Source of the DNA: Pseudomonas monteilii NBRC 103158 = DSM 14164
GTDB taxonomy: Bacteria; Pseudomonadota; Gammaproteobacteria; Pseudomonadales; Pseudomonadaceae
Length of the DNA stretch: 64,000 nucleotides
Assembly (NCBI RefSeq): GCF_000730605.1
Contig: NZ_BBIS01000010.1
Location: 186,001 to 250,000 of the forward strand
Reading direction: 5' to 3'
The position numbers and the translations under genes were made by a program. Of this stretch, positions 24,479-30,667 are shown one piece after another. Below the pieces are notes generated by a model. The model did no database searches and was not told the origin of the DNA. It saw only the letters and a program-made list of their open reading frames with translations. Positions within the stretch are counted from its first letter, which is position 1; the number at the start of each line of letters is the position of its first letter.

Positions 24479-25069
24479 ATGCACTTCGATTGGCAGGAGT
24501 TCTTGAGTTCAGCTTGGAGTGTCATTTCCAGTAATGGGATGCCGGCCTGGGTGCAGGCGATAGGTTCGATCATAGCGTTAGTTGTTGCCATTCGAGTATC
24601 GCGGCTTTCCGTAGAACATGCTGGCTTGCTCAAACAGAAGACCATCTTTTCTATTGCTGAGGCGGTGCGAGAATATTCGAGTAAAGTTCGCGCAGCAATC
24701 AACGATATTGATGATGATCCCGGAAGCAATATCAGTCTTTATCATGTGTACCACAGGGACGTTACAGCAGGTTTGGTTAGGGCCCTTCAAGGCGTTCCGG
24801 TGCATGAGCTTGCATCTGGGCAGCAGGTGCTCGCAATACTGGGGCTGGCCAATCAGCTTGTGTTTATGGGGGATGCGACAGATAAACTGCTTGGCCCAGC
24901 ATCAATGCAGCCTGAAGTTTTAAAAGCGCTTGAGAGTCTGGGCGATGACCATGAGCGGCGTCGGAAAATTTCAGATATTGCTCTTAATGTGCTGAAAAGA
25001 AATGCTTTGAATCACTTGGATAAGATGGATGAGCATTATAATTCGCTGAAAAGCACTTTGGGTAATTGA
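24479..25069 (+). CDS. Membrane-anchored protein of unknown function (phage accessory gene)
   Basis: A 196-aa protein. One clear membrane segment at about residues 21-40 (PAWVQAIGSIIALVVAIRVS) follows a short N-terminus; the remainder is hydrophilic, helical and probably cytoplasmic (HAGLLKQKTIFSIAEAVREY and a charged C-terminal helix with ERRRKISDIALNVLKRNALN). Ribosome binding site ggagaaag. The gene is clearly more AT-rich than the virion genes, as is usual for recently acquired accessory genes. The position at the right end of a prophage fits a lysogen-expressed gene such as superinfection exclusion or defence, but no family is recognised. Confidence 0.75.
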   Translation: MHFDWQEFLSSAWSVISSNGMPAWVQAIGSIIALVVAIRVSRLSVEHAGLLKQKTIFSIAEAVREYSSKVRAAINDIDDDPGSNISLYHVYHRDVTAGLVRALQGVPVHELASGQQVLAILGLANQLVFMGDATDKLLGPASMQPEVLKALESLGDDHERRRKISDIALNVLKRNALNHLDKMDEHYNSLKSTLGN

Positions 25070-25128
25070 GTTGATTTGTGTTTTCAACTTGCATTGACGA
25101 AAACTTGATTTGATTCAGGTTTAACGAG

Positions 25129-25404
25129 TTAAGGCAGAGCATCGGCAGCAAGCTCGGTCAGCCGCTGACAGGCGATGTTATCCACCAGGATTTCCACGCG
25201 CTCGATGTCGGAACGAAGTAGAACATGCCCCATGTCCAAGCCAAGACAGGCCCCCTGCGCGCAGGCTTGGGCAATCAAGCAGTTTACGGGGCTGTTGGCA
25301 GCTTGGATCGATGCGAGGAGCAGGCGAAGGCGTCGCTGGATCTCCGGTGGTAACACAAGGCCGGGTACCAGTTCTCCGCTTGGAAATCGGTAGCGCTGCG
25401 TCAT
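25129..25404 (-). CDS. Small unknown protein, second gene of the XRE pair
   Basis: A 91-aa protein, start 25404, six bases after the stop of the XRE gene and so in the same operon. It begins TQRYRFPSGELVPGLVLPPE; the middle is hydrophobic/helical (RRLRLLLASIQAANSPVNCL), and it carries three Cys in NCLIAQACAQGACLG. No known domain recognised. Being paired with a regulator behind a LexA box suggests it is made after DNA damage. Confidence 0.65.
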   Translation of the reverse strand: MTQRYRFPSGELVPGLVLPPEIQRRLRLLLASIQAANSPVNCLIAQACAQGACLGLDMGHVLLRSDIERVEILVDNIACQRLTELAADALP

Positions 25405-25410
25405 GGCTGG

Positions 25411-25776
25411 TTACTCGAGCAGGTGAAAGTCTCGGCGGTTGCGGGGGTCTTTCGTTGATCCTCGGCAGTTCATGCCCCTGAGTGGCGGATGGCCTGGGAA
25501 AAACACCAGGCCTTCAGCTTCAAGCGCAAATGCCAGTGCTTGCATACTCACTTCCTTGAGGTGCATGCCATGCTCAAGCCGCTGGATGGACTGAGGAGTA
25601 ACCTTGGATGCTGAGCTGAGGTCGGCGATGCTCCAGCCCAGTAGCTCACGCGCAGGTGCACAATGAGCACCCCGAAAGCTGAGTGGCAGGTGATCCATGA
25701 GCCACGCGATTGCTTCGAGCTGATCCTCGTCCAAGTTGAGGCGAAGCGGTTGGCGATCAAGAACATGAGAGGTCAT
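25411..25776 (-). CDS. XRE-family helix-turn-helix regulator
   Basis: A 121-aa protein. The helix-turn-helix lies at about residues 43-85: ARELLGWSIADLSSASKVTP then QSIQRLEHGMHLKEVSMQAL, followed by FALEAEGLVFFPGHPPLRG, a typical ending of single-domain phage/plasmid regulators. The first 40 residues are an extra N-terminal part. Start 25776; a -10 (TATACT, complement of 25808-25813) overlaps the LexA box upstream. The gene faces away from the late operon. It may control the accessory genes or the partner at 25129. Confidence 0.85.
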   Translation of the reverse strand: MTSHVLDRQPLRLNLDEDQLEAIAWLMDHLPLSFRGAHCAPARELLGWSIADLSSASKVTPQSIQRLEHGMHLKEVSMQALAFALEAEGLVFFPGHPPLRGMNCRGSTKDPRNRRDFHLLE

Positions 25777-25791
25777 GGCTACACTTCTGGG

Positions 25792-25811
25792 TACTGTACA
25801 TGCGAACAGTA
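25792..25811 (-). promoter_or_regulatory. LexA (SOS) box at the XRE promoter
   Basis: tactgtacatgcgaacagta: the full TACTGT-N8-ACAGTA consensus, 16 bases upstream of the XRE gene's start. On the minus strand a TATACT -10 overlaps one half-site, with a weak -35 (TTTTCT) at 17-base spacing. This is one of the best SOS-box matches in the window. Confidence 0.75.
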
Positions 25812-25910
25812 TAGGTGATGCGAATGCGTTAGAAAAGCTTGCAGGTCACTGGGACAAACAGGTGGCAACCATAGGCGACTATGCTGATGCGTACGTCGAA
25901 GCCAGAATGC

Positions 25911-25957
25911 AAAAAAAGGCGATCAAGTCCCAATATTCCGGGGCTTGGTCGCCTTTT
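25911..25957. terminator. Strong hairpin terminator, bidirectional
   Basis: 17-18-bp stem, aaaaggcgatcaagtcc (25914-25930) with ggcttggtcgcctttt (ending 25957), two G-T pairs, flanked by A7 on the left and T4 on the right, so it can end transcripts from either side. It lies between the SOS-controlled pair and the Fic/Doc gene and would stop transcription coming from the toxin operon. Confidence 0.8.
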
Positions 25958-26028
25958 ACCGTACCACCTGCAGCGCACTTGATGCTCGCGCCGCTAGCGA
26001 GAGGGAGTGCCAGGTTGTGGTTGCACAC

Positions 26029-26532
26029 TCAGTCCTGTTGTACTGTCGTTTTGTAAAGCAGGCTGGCGGCAGGGAACTGAGCCTGTAGCGCTGAAAAGTA
26101 CTCACCGCTGTCCAAGATGCGAGTATCGAACTCAACAAGATAATAGGCTAGCCAGTTCTGGAGATCTTCTAGTGTGGCAGTCTTTACTACATAGCTAACG
26201 ATAATATCAACGAGATGCTCTGGTGGCGCCTGAATGCGATAACCATTCAACAGAAAGAACATCATGCCAGCAGCGGCAGCGGTCCTCTTGTTTGCGTTGG
26301 CAAAGCAGTGATTATCTGCAATCCCAGCAATCAATACGGACACCAAAATGATGAGGTCTTCTGTTTGCTCGTACCACCGGTACATTCCCGGTTTTTGCTG
26401 AGCAGAGGCAAGCTCATTGGGTTTGATAACACCAATGGGCTCATCGGGGGTTTGAGTCTCGATCAGCCACCTATTGATTGCGATGAGGTCTTCAACAAGT
26501 AGGAAATGAATACCGTCGCAATCAGTAGGCAT
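26029..26532 (-). CDS. Fic/Doc-family toxin
   Basis: A 167-aa protein with the Fic core motif HCFANANKRT at residues 75-84 (Doc pattern HxFxxANKRT) inside a helical fold; the preceding helix ADDLIILVSVLIAGIAD-like and the following AAAAGMMFFLLNGY fit Doc. Doc-type proteins phosphorylate EF-Tu; Fic proteins add AMP to targets. The acidic residue expected after HxFx is Asn79 here, seen in some relatives and possibly altering activity. The start has no good ribosome binding site and lies 23 bases after a 54-aa gene, suggesting coupled expression of a toxin-antitoxin pair. Confidence 0.88.
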   Translation of the reverse strand: MPTDCDGIHFLLVEDLIAINRWLIETQTPDEPIGVIKPNELASAQQKPGMYRWYEQTEDLIILVSVLIAGIADNHCFANANKRTAAAAGMMFFLLNGYRIQAPPEHLVDIIVSYVVKTATLEDLQNWLAYYLVEFDTRILDSGEYFSALQAQFPAASLLYKTTVQQD

Positions 26533-26555
26533 TGATCAGATTTCAAAGAATGAAA

Positions 26556-26720
26556 TTAAACCTTCGCGAGTTCGGCGAAAGCCTTCTCGTTCTCAATGAG
26601 GGTAATAGCGAAGGCATTTTGCACCTGCACGTCATGGAAGCCACGTGTTGGGCGCGCGCGCACTCCTTTCTTGTCCCGTGGTGGGGCAACGAAATGGGTT
26701 GGTTTCTTCAATGCGCTCAT
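26556..26720 (-). CDS. Small protein upstream of the Fic/Doc gene, probable antitoxin
   Basis: A 54-aa protein, start codon complement at 26718-26720, with gaggag 8 bases before it. Sequence MSALKKPTHFVAPPRDKKGV, then RARPTRGFHDVQVQNAFAIT and LIENEKAFAELAKV. The N-terminal half is basic and could bind DNA; the C-terminal half would form one helix that could fill the toxin's active-site groove. It is unlike Phd (73 aa), and I do not recognise the family. Position, size and tight spacing to the toxin gene make an antitoxin role likely. Confidence 0.75.
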   Translation of the reverse strand: MSALKKPTHFVAPPRDKKGVRARPTRGFHDVQVQNAFAITLIENEKAFAELAKV

Positions 26721-26776
26721 GATCACTACTCCTCGGTGGGCCTCGTAGGCACACCCGCTCGCCGGTTAGGGCTGAA

Positions 26777-26819
26777 AAGCGGCGAAAATCTGCCGCTTAG
26801 GTTGACACGTGTGTCAGCC
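26777..26819 (-). promoter_or_regulatory. Candidate operator and leader hairpin of the Fic/Doc operon
   Basis: ggttgacac (26800-26808) and gtgtcagcc (26811-26819) form a 9-bp inverted repeat with one mismatch and a 2-base centre, 80-99 bases upstream of the 54-aa gene: a likely autoregulatory site. Between it and the gene, aagcggc/gccgctt (26777-26783/26792-26798) is a perfect 7-bp hairpin, followed on the minus strand by tttt. Confidence 0.45.
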
Positions 26820-26964
26820 AATGATCGTAGAGTAAACCACGTAGGGCGCCGCATTCAACATTTATGATGAATATGGATGATGCAGCGTGATTGCTATGAA
26901 GCGGAGAAACGCAGCGAAAGCATCGAAATAGAGCGGCTCGCTGGTCAATTTGAGGAGTCTGTAG

Positions 26965-27021
26965 GCTGTCCCCTAGGTACGCTGGCGCCTCTATGAGGCG
27001 CCAGCGTACCTAGGGGACAGC
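26965..27021. repeat. Perfect 27-bp inverted repeat with 3-base loop
   Basis: The arm beginning gctgtcccctaggtacgctg (26965-26991) is perfectly complementary to 26995-27021; the centre is tat. Neither side has a T run, so it is not a standard terminator. Its left arm covers the end of a 39-codon open frame (26877-26996). It lies about 240 bp inside the phage end. Confidence 0.95.
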
Positions 27022-27260
27022 GAAACGGCAACCTCCAATACGCTCTTTCCGCAGGCGCAGTTCGGGGGACCGCTTGGCTTTTCGAAATCATATCACCTGT
27101 GGGGTATTGCTCCAAGCATGAAACCCTAGCGTGAGAATGCAGGACCTTTTAGGGCAAATTTAGGGCAAATCCTAGGCCGTCTCAGGCCGTAACCAGCCCG
27201 CCCCAGATTCGATGAACGCAGTGTTTGCAGGCCTAAGGCGGCCTGGTACGCAATCCGGGC
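27022..27260. repeat. Non-coding phage end with tandem 11-bp direct repeats (possible integrase arm sites)
   Basis: tttagggcaaa occurs twice in direct tandem (27148-27158, 27159-27169), and ccctag/cctagg sequences flank it (27124-27129, 27171-27176). Short direct repeats about 100 bp from an attachment site are typical of arm-type integrase binding sites. I see no gene in this stretch. Confidence 0.45.
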
Positions 27261-27286
27261 GGGTTCAAATCCCTATCTCTCCGCCA
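27261..27286 (+). other. Right attachment site (attR) at a tRNA-Ser 3' end
   Basis: The 26 bases beginning gggttcaaatccctatctct and ending in ccgcca are the T-loop, 3' acceptor strand and CCA of a Pseudomonas serine tRNA. The 5' part of a tRNA (which should begin ggagag) is absent: the stem base pairs break immediately left of ggg. A strong terminator follows at 27297. So the phage joined here and the intact tRNA gene must lie at the other end of the prophage, outside the window. Confidence 0.85.
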
Positions 27287-27296
27287 TACATCGAGA

Positions 27297-27328
27297 AGCC
27301 CCGCAGATTTAGATCTGCGGGGCTTTTT
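27297..27328 (+). terminator. Terminator of the tRNA-Ser gene
   Basis: Perfect 12-bp stem agccccgcagat (27297-27308)/atctgcggggct (27313-27324), loop ttag, then ttttt. It belongs to the chromosome side of the attachment site. Confidence 0.9.
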
Positions 27329-27362
27329 CGTTCTGGGCCATCGAGAATCGGCATAACGCCGC

Positions 27363-27626
27363 TCATTTTTTCATCATCCCCAATTCAGCATCATCTAGCA
27401 GCGCCTTGGCCATCGCGCTGAGGTAACGCGAAGCCCAGATCAGTTTCTGGTCGTAGTCCATCAAGCCGGAGATGATCAGGTCGTGGACGTAGCCCATCGG
27501 TTCGGATGCCTGTTCGCGAGCGTCCTGGCAGGGGATGCCGGGAGCTGGCTTGCCGGCGATAGCCTGCGAAGCAGGCCTGTTGTAGAGCAGTTTTCGCAAC
27601 ATTTTGTCTTGAACTGCTAATGTCAC
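27363..27626 (-). CDS. DUF3077-family protein
   Basis: An 87-aa protein. The part from about residue 25 (GKPAPGIPCQDAREQASEPM, then a LIWASRYLSAMAKALLDDAE ending) follows the pattern of DUF3077 proteins, which are frequent and multicopy in Pseudomonas and of unknown function. The start is uncertain: GTG 27626 or ATG 27602 (MLRKLLYN); neither has a convincing ribosome binding site. It is the first chromosomal gene beside the attachment site. Confidence 0.7.
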   Translation of the reverse strand: MTLAVQDKMLRKLLYNRPASQAIAGKPAPGIPCQDAREQASEPMGYVHDLIISGLMDYDQKLIWASRYLSAMAKALLDDAELGMMKK

Positions 27627-27898
27627 CTTGCGCTACAATGCGCTCCTCTAATACGCCTTTCACGCCCAGACCAAACGCCGTAATGATTACGCGCTGGGCG
27701 ATGACCTTTTTCTGACATGGATTCGTTGGATGCTTCGCGCCGTACTGGTCTCCCTCTACGCCCTTCGCTGGACGGCTGAATTGTCGTCTGCAGCCAGTGC
27801 TGCACCCTCTCTGAAATCCCCGCACAACGTCGAATGCTGCCGCCAGGCCCTGGCTGTGGTATGCGGCTGTGCGCCCCACCGAAAATGGAGTGCTCCAC
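27627..27898 (+). other. Intergenic region with nested hairpin, possible structured leader or small RNA
   Basis: A 272-bp gap before the envelope operon. cgcccag (27663-27669) pairs with ctgggcg (27694-27700), enclosing cgtaa-tga-ttacg (27679-27691); the T-rich run cctttttct follows about six bases later. The rest shows no convincing open frame. It could be a leader of the downstream operon; nothing in it matches an RNA family I know. Confidence 0.3.
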
Positions 27899-28759
27899 TT
27901 GCGTAAGAAATTCGTCGCGTCCCTCTTGGCGGTTGCCATCGCCTCTACCACGGCCTGTGCACAGCTCGGGATCAGCAAAGAGCAAGCGGGCACCGTGATC
28001 GGTGGCCTGGCCGGTGTGGCCATCGGCTCGACCATGGGCAGCGGCAACGGCAAGATCGCCGCGGCCCTGATTGCAGGTGGCATCGGTGCCTACGTGGGCA
28101 ACCGCATCGGCCACATGCTGGATGAGAAGGACCAGCAGGCCCTGGCGCTGCGCACCCAGGAAGTGTTGAGCCAACAGCAGACCACCGCCAGCGCCCAGCC
28201 AGTGACCTGGACATCCGACCACTCGGGCGCTACCGCGCAGATCGTGCCGGGCAAGGAATACACCCAGACCAAGAAGGTTGAGGTCAAGCGCGCGCCGAAG
28301 ATCCAGGCAGTGCCGTCGATGAAGCTGATCAACGAACCCTATGTGACCATCAGCGACAACCTGAACGTGCGCGCGGCGCCTAACCAGAACGGTGAAAAGG
28401 TTGGCAGCCTGAAGAACCACACCGAGTTCACCGCCGTCGGCTCCACGGGTGACTGGATCCTGGTCGGCCGCAAGGGCGTGACTGTTGGCTATGTGCACAA
28501 GAACTACGTCGAACCGAAGGCGCAGGCAGTTGCCAAGCGCGTAACGCCGGCAGTGAACCTGGACGAACTGGACGTAGCCGCCAGCAAGGAAACCCAAGGC
28601 TTCGACCTGGACTCGGTGCAGTCGCTGCCGACCGAAACCGTCGCTGCCGAAGCGGCCTGCCGCCCGGTCACGGTCAACCTGAAGTCGCAAAGCGGCAAGA
28701 CCGAGCAAGAGCAGAACACCTTCTGCAAACAAGCCAACGGCACCTGGGAACTGATCTGA
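27899..28759 (+). CDS. Envelope protein with glycine zipper and SH3 domain (first gene of a three-gene operon)
   Basis: A 286-aa protein. I chose TTG 27899 (RKKFVASLLAVAIASTTACA) because ggag lies 8 bases before it and it opens a signal peptide; the C of TTAC may be a lipidation site, though the lipobox is weak. Residues about 30-75 form a glycine-zipper 2TM segment (GTVIGGLAGVAIGSTMGSGN then GKIAAALIAGGIGAYVGNRI), as in 17-kDa surface antigen/SlyB-type lipoproteins. About 145-205 is a bacterial SH3 domain (VTISDNLNVRAAPNQNGEKV, then GDWILVG). Two C-terminal Cys lie at about 259 and 279. It is 8 bases before the next gene. Role inferred: periplasmic/outer-membrane anchoring. Confidence 0.75.
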   Translation: MRKKFVASLLAVAIASTTACAQLGISKEQAGTVIGGLAGVAIGSTMGSGNGKIAAALIAGGIGAYVGNRIGHMLDEKDQQALALRTQEVLSQQQTTASAQPVTWTSDHSGATAQIVPGKEYTQTKKVEVKRAPKIQAVPSMKLINEPYVTISDNLNVRAAPNQNGEKVGSLKNHTEFTAVGSTGDWILVGRKGVTVGYVHKNYVEPKAQAVAKRVTPAVNLDELDVAASKETQGFDLDSVQSLPTETVAAEAACRPVTVNLKSQSGKTEQEQNTFCKQANGTWELI

Positions 28760-28767
28760 GGAACTCC

Positions 28768-30657
28768 ATGAAAAAGCACGCGCTCGCGCTGGCTGTGATC
28801 GGCGCTTGTGGTCTGGTACCGCAGGCGTTCGCCCATGAGCTGGCCTTCTCGAAGAAAGAAAACATCAAGGTCGAAGTACCTGGGGACGCCACCACCTGGT
28901 GCAAACCCGAGGTCGAGCTGACCATCACCCGTCCGGCCTGGGACAACCAGGAGCTGCTATCGGGCTTGCTGACCAAGCTGCCGTTCGTGTTCGCCAAGGA
29001 CTGCTCGACCGCCAAGGTGAGCTGGAAAGCCGTGGACGCCAAAGGCAACCTCTACGCCAGCGGTTCGGGCAATGCCAGCAACCTGGGCCTGGTGACCCTG
29101 GCCGCCGCGCCTGCCGCCGTCGCTGCTGCCCCGGCACCCGCTCCGGCTGCGCCAGCCCCGGCACCTGCACCGGCAGAAGCCCCGGCTGCGGTTGCTCCAG
29201 CCCCAACCCCAGCCTCAGCGCCTGAGCCAGCTCCTGCGGTAGTCGAATCGACACCTGCGAAAGTAGAAGCAGCCCCTGCTGCAGTGCCAGCTCCAGCCGT
29301 TGCCGCAGAGCCCGCACCAGCACCGGCAGCCGAAACCCCGGCCGCATCGCCTGCCGCTCCGCCCGTCGCAGCCCCTGCCGCCGCAGTAGCCGCAGCCCCC
29401 ACCTCGGACTTCGGTCGCGCCGTGGTCCTGGAGAACCGCAACCTGATGCAGGTAACGGACGGTTCCGGCTGCAAATGGGTACTCAGCCGCGAGATCATCA
29501 GCAACGGTGACACCCTGTCGTTCGGCACCACCCCGGCCATGCCGTGCCCGGCGTCCGGTTTTGGCGAAGGCAACTTCGAAAAAATCAGCTGGAAGGCCGT
29601 GGGCACTTACCGTGGGGATAACTGGAGCCGCGTATACGTTCACCCGAGCGGCTTGATCTTCAACAAGGTCTTCGAGCCTGCGGTCAAGGACAAGGCCGTT
29701 TCCTACCTCACGGCAGACGCTGGCCAGGCCGCATTCCTGGTGGGCGAGATCCCTAGCCGGCAGATGAAGGTGTACCTGGCCTTCACCCGTGGCAGCTACG
29801 GCGTGCTCCGTCCGTTCGGCAGCGACCCTTACTACGTGGCAGTAACCCCGGACGAGTCGTTCGCCCTGGACGCAGCCAAGTACAAGGAAGCTGCGCTGGA
29901 AATCTTTGACCTGATCAAGACCACCTCGCCGACCACCACCGACGTGGCCAACCTGCTCATCGTCAAAGACATTTCGGCGATCACGAACAACATGTGGGGC
30001 AACGACGCGCAGAAAATCACCCGCAACCGCATCGGCATCAATCGCCAAGGCCTGTTCTTCGATGTGCGCGATGGCGTGAACTGGGCCGTTCAGCGTGAGG
30101 AGCAGCGGGTGCGTGAGGCGCGCCGGCGTCAACAGGAACTGGCCAGCGTCCACACCCGCGTACTGGAGCGTTACCAGCAGTTGCAAGACGGCATGAGCGA
30201 GTTCAAAGGGCGCGAAACCGAAGCCCTGGCACAAATGGCCGGCATCAAAGTGCGTTTCGCTTCGCCGCTGGAACAGCAAAACCCGGCAACCTCGGCCCGC
30301 GTGGCGCCGATGATGGTCCACGTCACCGGCAAGCAGGGCGACTTCTACGCCATCGACTTCCCGAGCAAGGGCCGCCTGGTGGCGGACGAGGAATACAGCG
30401 AAGGCTGGTACGTGGCCCAAGTGGCCAACGCCACGCCGTACTACCCGCTGGACGATGGCCGCGCCGTGCCCACTTACCGTGCCTATAACGCGGGCGAGCC
30501 CCAGGCGTGCAAGCAGGACAAGTGTGCCGATCTCGTGTCGTTCGGCGCCGTGCTGGCCAAGGAATTCCCTAACGCCGGTATCGATTTCAGCTGGACCCCC
30601 GAGGTCTCCCAAAAGTACGTGAACGACTGGAACAACGCTTCCGCCATGGTCCAGTGA
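28768..30657 (+). CDS. Exported protein with Ala-Pro-rich linker, unknown function
   Basis: A 629-aa protein. A signal peptide (KKHALALAVIGACGLVPQAF, cut after AFA) is followed by a domain to about residue 110 containing two Cys (TWCKPEVELTI and KDCSTAKVSWK). Then about 100 residues are almost only Ala, Pro, Val and Glu, a rigid spacer to cross the periplasm or wall. A large C-terminal region (about 220-629) has repeated strands, an Arg/Gln-rich coiled coil (REEQRVREARRRQQELA) and a Cys pair (CKQDKC). I recognise no family. It lies between a glycine-zipper/SH3 protein and a membrane-anchored protein and is expressed with them. Confidence 0.75.
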   Translation: MKKHALALAVIGACGLVPQAFAHELAFSKKENIKVEVPGDATTWCKPEVELTITRPAWDNQELLSGLLTKLPFVFAKDCSTAKVSWKAVDAKGNLYASGSGNASNLGLVTLAAAPAAVAAAPAPAPAAPAPAPAPAEAPAAVAPAPTPASAPEPAPAVVESTPAKVEAAPAAVPAPAVAAEPAPAPAAETPAASPAAPPVAAPAAAVAAAPTSDFGRAVVLENRNLMQVTDGSGCKWVLSREIISNGDTLSFGTTPAMPCPASGFGEGNFEKISWKAVGTYRGDNWSRVYVHPSGLIFNKVFEPAVKDKAVSYLTADAGQAAFLVGEIPSRQMKVYLAFTRGSYGVLRPFGSDPYYVAVTPDESFALDAAKYKEAALEIFDLIKTTSPTTTDVANLLIVKDISAITNNMWGNDAQKITRNRIGINRQGLFFDVRDGVNWAVQREEQRVREARRRQQELASVHTRVLERYQQLQDGMSEFKGRETEALAQMAGIKVRFASPLEQQNPATSARVAPMMVHVTGKQGDFYAIDFPSKGRLVADEEYSEGWYVAQVANATPYYPLDDGRAVPTYRAYNAGEPQACKQDKCADLVSFGAVLAKEFPNAGIDFSWTPEVSQKYVNDWNNASAMVQ

Positions 30658-30667
30658 GGCAAACACC

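Larger units (their letters stand above)
1..27286. mobile_element. Prophage, late half and right end (lambda-type head, P2-type contractile tail)
   Basis: Almost every gene from 65 to 23467 is a recognisable virion, packaging or lysis gene in the order expected of a temperate tailed phage. The element ends at a tRNA-Ser 3' end (27261-27286) that has no matching tRNA 5' part in front of it, as expected of an attR. No integrase, repressor or replication gene is present, so the left part lies before position 1. All structural genes seen are intact and closely packed, often with ATGA overlaps, so the late region looks functional. Whether the whole phage can be induced cannot be judged from this window. 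Confidence 0.95.

Noticed and set aside
25775-26056. 93-codon plus-strand open frame starting at the XRE gene start
   Set aside because: It begins opposite the XRE start codon, runs over the LexA box and straight through a strong terminator hairpin, and has no ribosome binding site. The first 45 codons look faintly protein-like, but support is too weak to list it.
26965-27021. Intrinsic terminator
   Set aside because: The stem is long and perfect but neither side has a T run, so simple termination is unlikely; kept as an unexplained palindrome.
27197-27286. A complete tRNA gene ending at 27286
   Set aside because: Only the T-loop and 3' acceptor strand fit; there is no matching 5' acceptor strand, D-arm or anticodon arm in the 90 bases before, so it is an attachment-site remnant.
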